A stretch of 8,431 bases of DNA. Source: Geodermatophilaceae bacterium (lineage in GTDB: Bacteria; Actinomycetota; Actinomycetes; Mycobacteriales; Geodermatophilaceae). Made by a program: the position numbers and the translations under genes. The DNA is taken from NCBI GenBank assembly GCA_013813215.1, contig JACCSC010000299.1, positions 1 through 8,431 on the forward strand. Direction: 5' to 3'. Below are positions 5,700 through 8,431 of this stretch, in pieces. Below the pieces are notes generated by a model. That model made no database searches. It was not told the DNA's origin and saw only the letters and a list, made by a program, of their open reading frames with translations. Every line of letters starts with the position of its first letter. The stretch's first letter is position 1.

Positions 5700-7234
5700 C
5701 ACGCGGGCGCAAGCCACTCGGCCGGGTCGTTTTCGTCGGGGCTGGTCCCGGTGACCCAGGTCTGCTCACCCAGCGGGCGGTGGCGGCCCTGGCTGCCGCC
5801 GACCTGATCGTCACCGACTCCGACGTCGGGGAGGGGATCCGCCTGCTGGCCGGTCCGGCGCCGCTGCAGAACGCGGTCGGGGAGCCGGCCGAGATCGCCA
5901 AGGCCCTGATGGCCGAGGCGCGGACCGGCAGCACTGTCGTGCGGCTGGTCAGCGGTGACCCGTTCACCCGTGACTCGGTGGTCCGCGAAGCGCTGGCCGT
6001 GGCCCGGACCAGCGTCCCGCTGGACGTGGTGCCCGGAGTACCGGCCGGCACGGCGGTTCCGGCGTACGCCGGGATCCCGGTCGGTTCGGCGTACACCGGG
6101 GTCGACCTGCGCGTCGGGGTGGACCTGGCCGCGCTCGCCGCGACACCGGGGACGCTGGCCGTCACGCTGACCGCGGAGCAGGTCGCGGACACCTGCACGA
6201 CGTTGGTGAAGAACGGTCTGGCCGGGAGCACGTCGGCCTGCGTCACCGCCGACGGGACCGGTACGGCGCAGCGCTCGCACGTCTCCACGGTCGACGACCT
6301 CGCCGCGGGCGGGGCCGCTGAGTTCACTGGATCGGTAGTGCTCACCATCGGCGCCGCGGTGGACAAGCGGCCGCGGTTGTCCTGGTGGGAGAGCCGGCCG
6401 CTGTACGGCTGGAAGGTGCTCGTCCCGCGCACCAAGGAGCAGGCCAAGGAGATGAGCGACCGGCTGCACCTGCACGGGGCGATCCCGGTGGAGGTCCCGA
6501 CCATCGCCGTCGAGCCGCCGCGCACCCCGGCCCAGATGGAACGGGCCATCAAGGGGCTCGTGACCGGCCGCTACGGCTGGATCGTCTTCACCTCGACCAA
6601 CGCCGTCCGCGCGGTGTGGGAGCGCTTCGCCGAGTTCGGGCTGGACGCGCGGGCCTTCGCCGGGGTGAAGATCGCCTGCGTGGGGGAGCAGACCGCGGAG
6701 GCGGTGCACGCGCTGGGTATCAGGCCGGAGATCGTGCCGACCGGCGAGCAGTCCAGTGCCGGCCTGCTGGATGACTTCCCGCCGTACGACGACCTGCTCG
6801 ACCCGATCGACCGGGTCCTGTTGCCGCGGGCCGACATCGCCACCGAGACGCTGGCCGCCGGCCTGCGCGAGCGCGGCTGGGAGATCGACGATGTGACTGC
6901 ATACCGGACCGTCCGGGCTGCCCCGCCTCCCGCGGCGACCCGGGAGGCCATCAAGGGCGGCGGGTTCGACGCGGTCTGCTTCACCTCCTCCAGCACGGTG
7001 CGCAACCTGGTCGGCATCGCCGGCAAGCCACACCCACGCACGGTGGTCGCCTGCATCGGTCCACAGACGGCCGCCACGGCGCGGGAGTTCGGGCTGCGGG
7101 TGGACGTCGAGCCGGAGACGGCCGCGGTGGAGCCGCTGGTCGACGCCCTCGCCGCGTACGCCCGGACGACGCGCGAGACGGAGGACGACAGCCAGCCGCC
7201 GAAGACGCCACGGGCACGTACCCGCGCGCGGTGA
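5696..7234 (+). CDS. hemD: Uroporphyrinogen-III synthase fused to a SUMT-like domain
   Basis: The C-terminal half (about 238-490) is uroporphyrinogen-III synthase, which cyclises hydroxymethylbilane with inversion of ring D. It shows VLVPRTKEQA (241-250), VFTSTNAV (297-304), CVGEQTAEA (328-336), LLPRADIATETLA (375-387), VTAYRTV (400-406) with the conserved tyrosine Y403, FTSSSTVRNL (429-438) and CIGPQTAATA (453-462). The N-terminal half (about 10-225) resembles uroporphyrinogen-III C-methyltransferase: VVFVGAGPGDPGLLTQRA (11-28) and VVPGV...AVPAYAGIP (111-128). Key methyltransferase motifs have decayed: RLKGGDP is RLVSGDP (83-89), the FGR.xEE segment is absent and no TH follows AGIP. The same fusion, also degenerate as I recall it, occurs in Streptomyces, so methylation of uroporphyrinogen is doubtful. 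A basic, charged tail (491-512) ends the 512-residue protein. GTGA overlap with hemB. Confidence 0.93.
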   Translation: MTRGRKPLGRVVFVGAGPGDPGLLTQRAVAALAAADLIVTDSDVGEGIRLLAGPAPLQNAVGEPAEIAKALMAEARTGSTVVRLVSGDPFTRDSVVREALAVARTSVPLDVVPGVPAGTAVPAYAGIPVGSAYTGVDLRVGVDLAALAATPGTLAVTLTAEQVADTCTTLVKNGLAGSTSACVTADGTGTAQRSHVSTVDDLAAGGAAEFTGSVVLTIGAAVDKRPRLSWWESRPLYGWKVLVPRTKEQAKEMSDRLHLHGAIPVEVPTIAVEPPRTPAQMERAIKGLVTGRYGWIVFTSTNAVRAVWERFAEFGLDARAFAGVKIACVGEQTAEAVHALGIRPEIVPTGEQSSAGLLDDFPPYDDLLDPIDRVLLPRADIATETLAAGLRERGWEIDDVTAYRTVRAAPPPAATREAIKGGGFDAVCFTSSSTVRNLVGIAGKPHPRTVVACIGPQTAATAREFGLRVDVEPETAAVEPLVDALAAYARTTRETEDDSQPPKTPRARTRAR

Positions 7235-8217
7235 CTCCCGGCTTCCCGACGGTCCGGCCGCGCCGGCTGCGCTCCACCCCGGCGCTGCGTCGGCTTGTCG
7301 CGTCAACCCGGCTTTCCGGTGCCGACCTGGTGCTGCCGGTGTTCGTCAAGGAGTCGCTGTCCGAGCCGACGCCGATCGGTTCGATGCCGGGGGTGGTGCA
7401 GCACACGCTGGACTCCCTGCGCGCCGCCGCTTCCGACGCGGTCGAGGCCGGGGTCGGGGGGTTGGTGCTGTTCGGCGTACCGGCGGTCAAGGACGCCGGC
7501 GGTTCGGCGGCCGACGCCGATGACGGCATCGTCAACCGGGCCCTGACGGCGTTGCGCGCCGACCTCGGCGACGCCACGGTCCTGATCGCGGATCTGTGCC
7601 TGTGCGAGTACACCGACCACGGGCACTGCGGGATCGTGGCCGATGGCGCGGTCCTGAACGACGAGACGCTGGAGCGGTACGCCGCCGTCGCGGTGGCCCA
7701 GGCGCGTGCAGGGGCACATGTCGTGGCACCGAGCGGGATGATGGACGGCCAGGTCGGGGCGATCCGGACCGCGCTCGACGCGGCGGGTTTCGCCGGCCTG
7801 CCGGTGCTGGCGTACTCGGCGAAGTACGCCTCGTGCTTCTACGGGCCGTTCCGGGAGGCGGCCGAAGGGGCACCGCAGTTCGGGGATCGCGGCGGCTACC
7901 AGCAGGACCCGGCCCGCCCCGTGGACGAGGCGCTGCGCGAGGTGGCGCTGGACCTGGCCGAGGGCGCGGACGCGGTGATGGTCAAGCCCGCGCTGGCTTA
8001 CCTCGACGTGATCAGCGCCGTGCGCGCGGCGGTGGACGTGCCGGTGGCGGCCTACCAGGTGTCCGGGGAGTACGCGATGGTCGAAGCGGCGGCCGCGAAC
8101 GGCTGGCTGGACCGGCGCCGCGCCGTCCTGGAGACGTTGCTGTCGATCCGGCGGGCCGGGGCGGACATCGTGCTCACCTACTGGGCGGCCGAAGCCGCCG
8201 AGTGGCTGCGTGCCTGA
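7231..8217 (+). CDS. hemB: Delta-aminolevulinic acid dehydratase (porphobilinogen synthase)
   Basis: Condenses two 5-aminolevulinate molecules to porphobilinogen in the cytoplasm. The 328-residue protein has both Schiff-base lysines, K198 in AYSAKYAS and K252 in VMVKPALAY, and the zinc-type metal site DLCLCEYTDHGHCG (121-134) with C123, C125 and C133. Other family landmarks are RPRRLR (9-14), LVLPVFVKE (33-41), VAPSGMMDGQVGAIR (165-179) and YQVSGEYAM (275-283). The GTG start overlaps the hemD stop codon (GTGA) and has no clear ribosome binding site, so translation is probably coupled. Last gene of the operon visible here; it converges on a gene at the window end. The three cysteines predict a zinc-dependent enzyme rather than the magnesium-only type. 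Confidence 0.97.
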   Translation: MTPGFPTVRPRRLRSTPALRRLVASTRLSGADLVLPVFVKESLSEPTPIGSMPGVVQHTLDSLRAAASDAVEAGVGGLVLFGVPAVKDAGGSAADADDGIVNRALTALRADLGDATVLIADLCLCEYTDHGHCGIVADGAVLNDETLERYAAVAVAQARAGAHVVAPSGMMDGQVGAIRTALDAAGFAGLPVLAYSAKYASCFYGPFREAAEGAPQFGDRGGYQQDPARPVDEALREVALDLAEGADAVMVKPALAYLDVISAVRAAVDVPVAAYQVSGEYAMVEAAAANGWLDRRRAVLETLLSIRRAGADIVLTYWAAEAAEWLRA

Positions 8218-8244
8218 CCAGTTCCTCCTCGGAATCCGGTCTTT

Positions 8245-8283
8245 GGATGCGCCGGCGGCCCTACGGGGGCGGTGAGCGCATCC
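8245..8283. terminator. Inverted repeat after hemB, possible terminator arm pair A/B
   Basis: GGATGCGC (8245-8252) and GCGCATCC (8276-8283) are perfect 8-bp complements around a 23-base GC-rich centre that can form a small inner stem (GCCC 8258-8261 with GGGC 8267-8270). It begins 28 bases after the hemB stop, between two convergent genes, as expected for a terminator. No T-run follows directly, so an intrinsic terminator is not certain. Confidence 0.45.
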
Positions 8284-8327
8284 GCTGTGGTCAATCCTTG
8301 CCTTCTCTTCGGTGCGCGGATGCGTTC
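8274..8327. repeat. Alternative inverted repeat B/C overlapping the convergent gene's 3' end
   Basis: GAGCGCATCCGC (8274-8285) pairs with GCGGATGCGTTC (8316-8327) through 12 base pairs including one G-T, with a 30-base loop that contains the stop codon of the minus-strand gene. Arm B is shared with the A/B hairpin, so the two structures exclude each other. Confidence 0.45.
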
Positions 8328-8431
8328 TGCCCTTCGTGCTCGAAGTCCACGTCCACCGTCTGGAACCCCTTGTTCCGCTGAGCGGTGGCGTACCCGGTGT
8401 AGGCCCGCCGGTCAGCTTTCGTGAGGTCGAC
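8291..8431 (-). CDS. C-terminal fragment of an unrecognised protein (partial)
   Basis: The last 46 codons of a minus-strand frame, open to the window edge and ending at TGA (8291-8293). Third codon positions are about 80% G or C, much like the neighbouring genes, which supports real coding. The residues are hydrophilic and charged (near the edge LTKADRRAYTGYATAQRN, then TVDVDFEHEGQ, then a basic end RREGKD), with no membrane segment and no motif I can name. It converges on hemB, 73 bases from its stop. I cannot give a function. The 5' part lies outside the window. Confidence 0.6.
   Translation of the reverse strand, partial: VDLTKADRRAYTGYATAQRNKGFQTVDVDFEHEGQNASAHRREGKD

Noticed and set aside
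5006..7306. A 766-codon open frame on the minus strand across hemC, hemD and hemB
   Set aside because: It is antisense to three well-supported enzymes and has shadow-like composition with no family motif.
1..8431. Frequent GTAC words (about 37 by hand count), considered as a genome-wide signal
   Set aside because: Many are tyrosine codons after G-ending codons. The excess over my rough composition estimate (about 21) is modest and needs a whole-genome count to mean anything.
1..8431. CRISPR arrays, tRNA or rRNA genes, insertion sequences, attachment sites
   Set aside because: No direct repeat array, no RNA gene signature, no transposase and no terminal repeats were seen on either strand.

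Overview
The window is high-GC DNA (about 70% GC, strong preference for G or C at third codon positions) from a filamentous or spore-forming-type actinobacterium. The gene order matches the Streptomyces locus bldN / glutaredoxin-like gene / rex / hemA-hemC-hemD-hemB. The coding style and an extra acyl-CoA synthetase gene suggest a non-Streptomyces actinomycete. The exact genus cannot be read from the sequence.

Layout: (1) 1-161 has no assignable gene. It lies just downstream of the sigma gene, where Streptomyces carries the anti-sigma gene rsbN. (2) 162-821, minus strand: an ECF-type sigma factor closely resembling BldN. (3) 822-911: a short divergent intergenic region. (4) 912-2426, plus: an AMP-forming acyl-CoA synthetase, overlapping by ATGA with (5) 2423-2659, a glutaredoxin-like protein with a CHLC active site. 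(6) 2660-2780: a gap holding a good promoter (TTGTTC-17-TACCGT) covered by a Rex operator-like sequence (2668-2685). (7) 2781-8217, plus: rex, hemA, hemC, hemD (fused to a SUMT-like domain) and hemB, with three consecutive 4-base stop/start overlaps from hemA to hemB. (8) 8218-8290: a convergent intergenic region with three mutually complementary repeat arms. (9) 8291-8431, minus: the 3' end of an unrecognised gene that runs off the window.

How the genes work together: HemA reduces glutamyl-tRNA to glutamate-1-semialdehyde. After the aminomutase step (HemL, not in this window), HemB makes porphobilinogen, HemC makes hydroxymethylbilane and HemD closes it to uroporphyrinogen III, the branch point to haem, sirohaem and corrinoids. 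Rex senses the NADH/NAD+ ratio and probably represses its own operon, tying tetrapyrrole supply to respiratory state. The divergent sigma factor is a developmental regulator in Streptomyces; its role here is unproven.

Most of the window is a conserved, well-known locus. I did not find a clearly new system. The points most worth a second look are the degenerate SUMT domain fused to HemD, the three-arm alternative hairpin after hemB, the acyl-CoA synthetase/glutaredoxin pair beside rex, and the unidentified sequences at both window edges.
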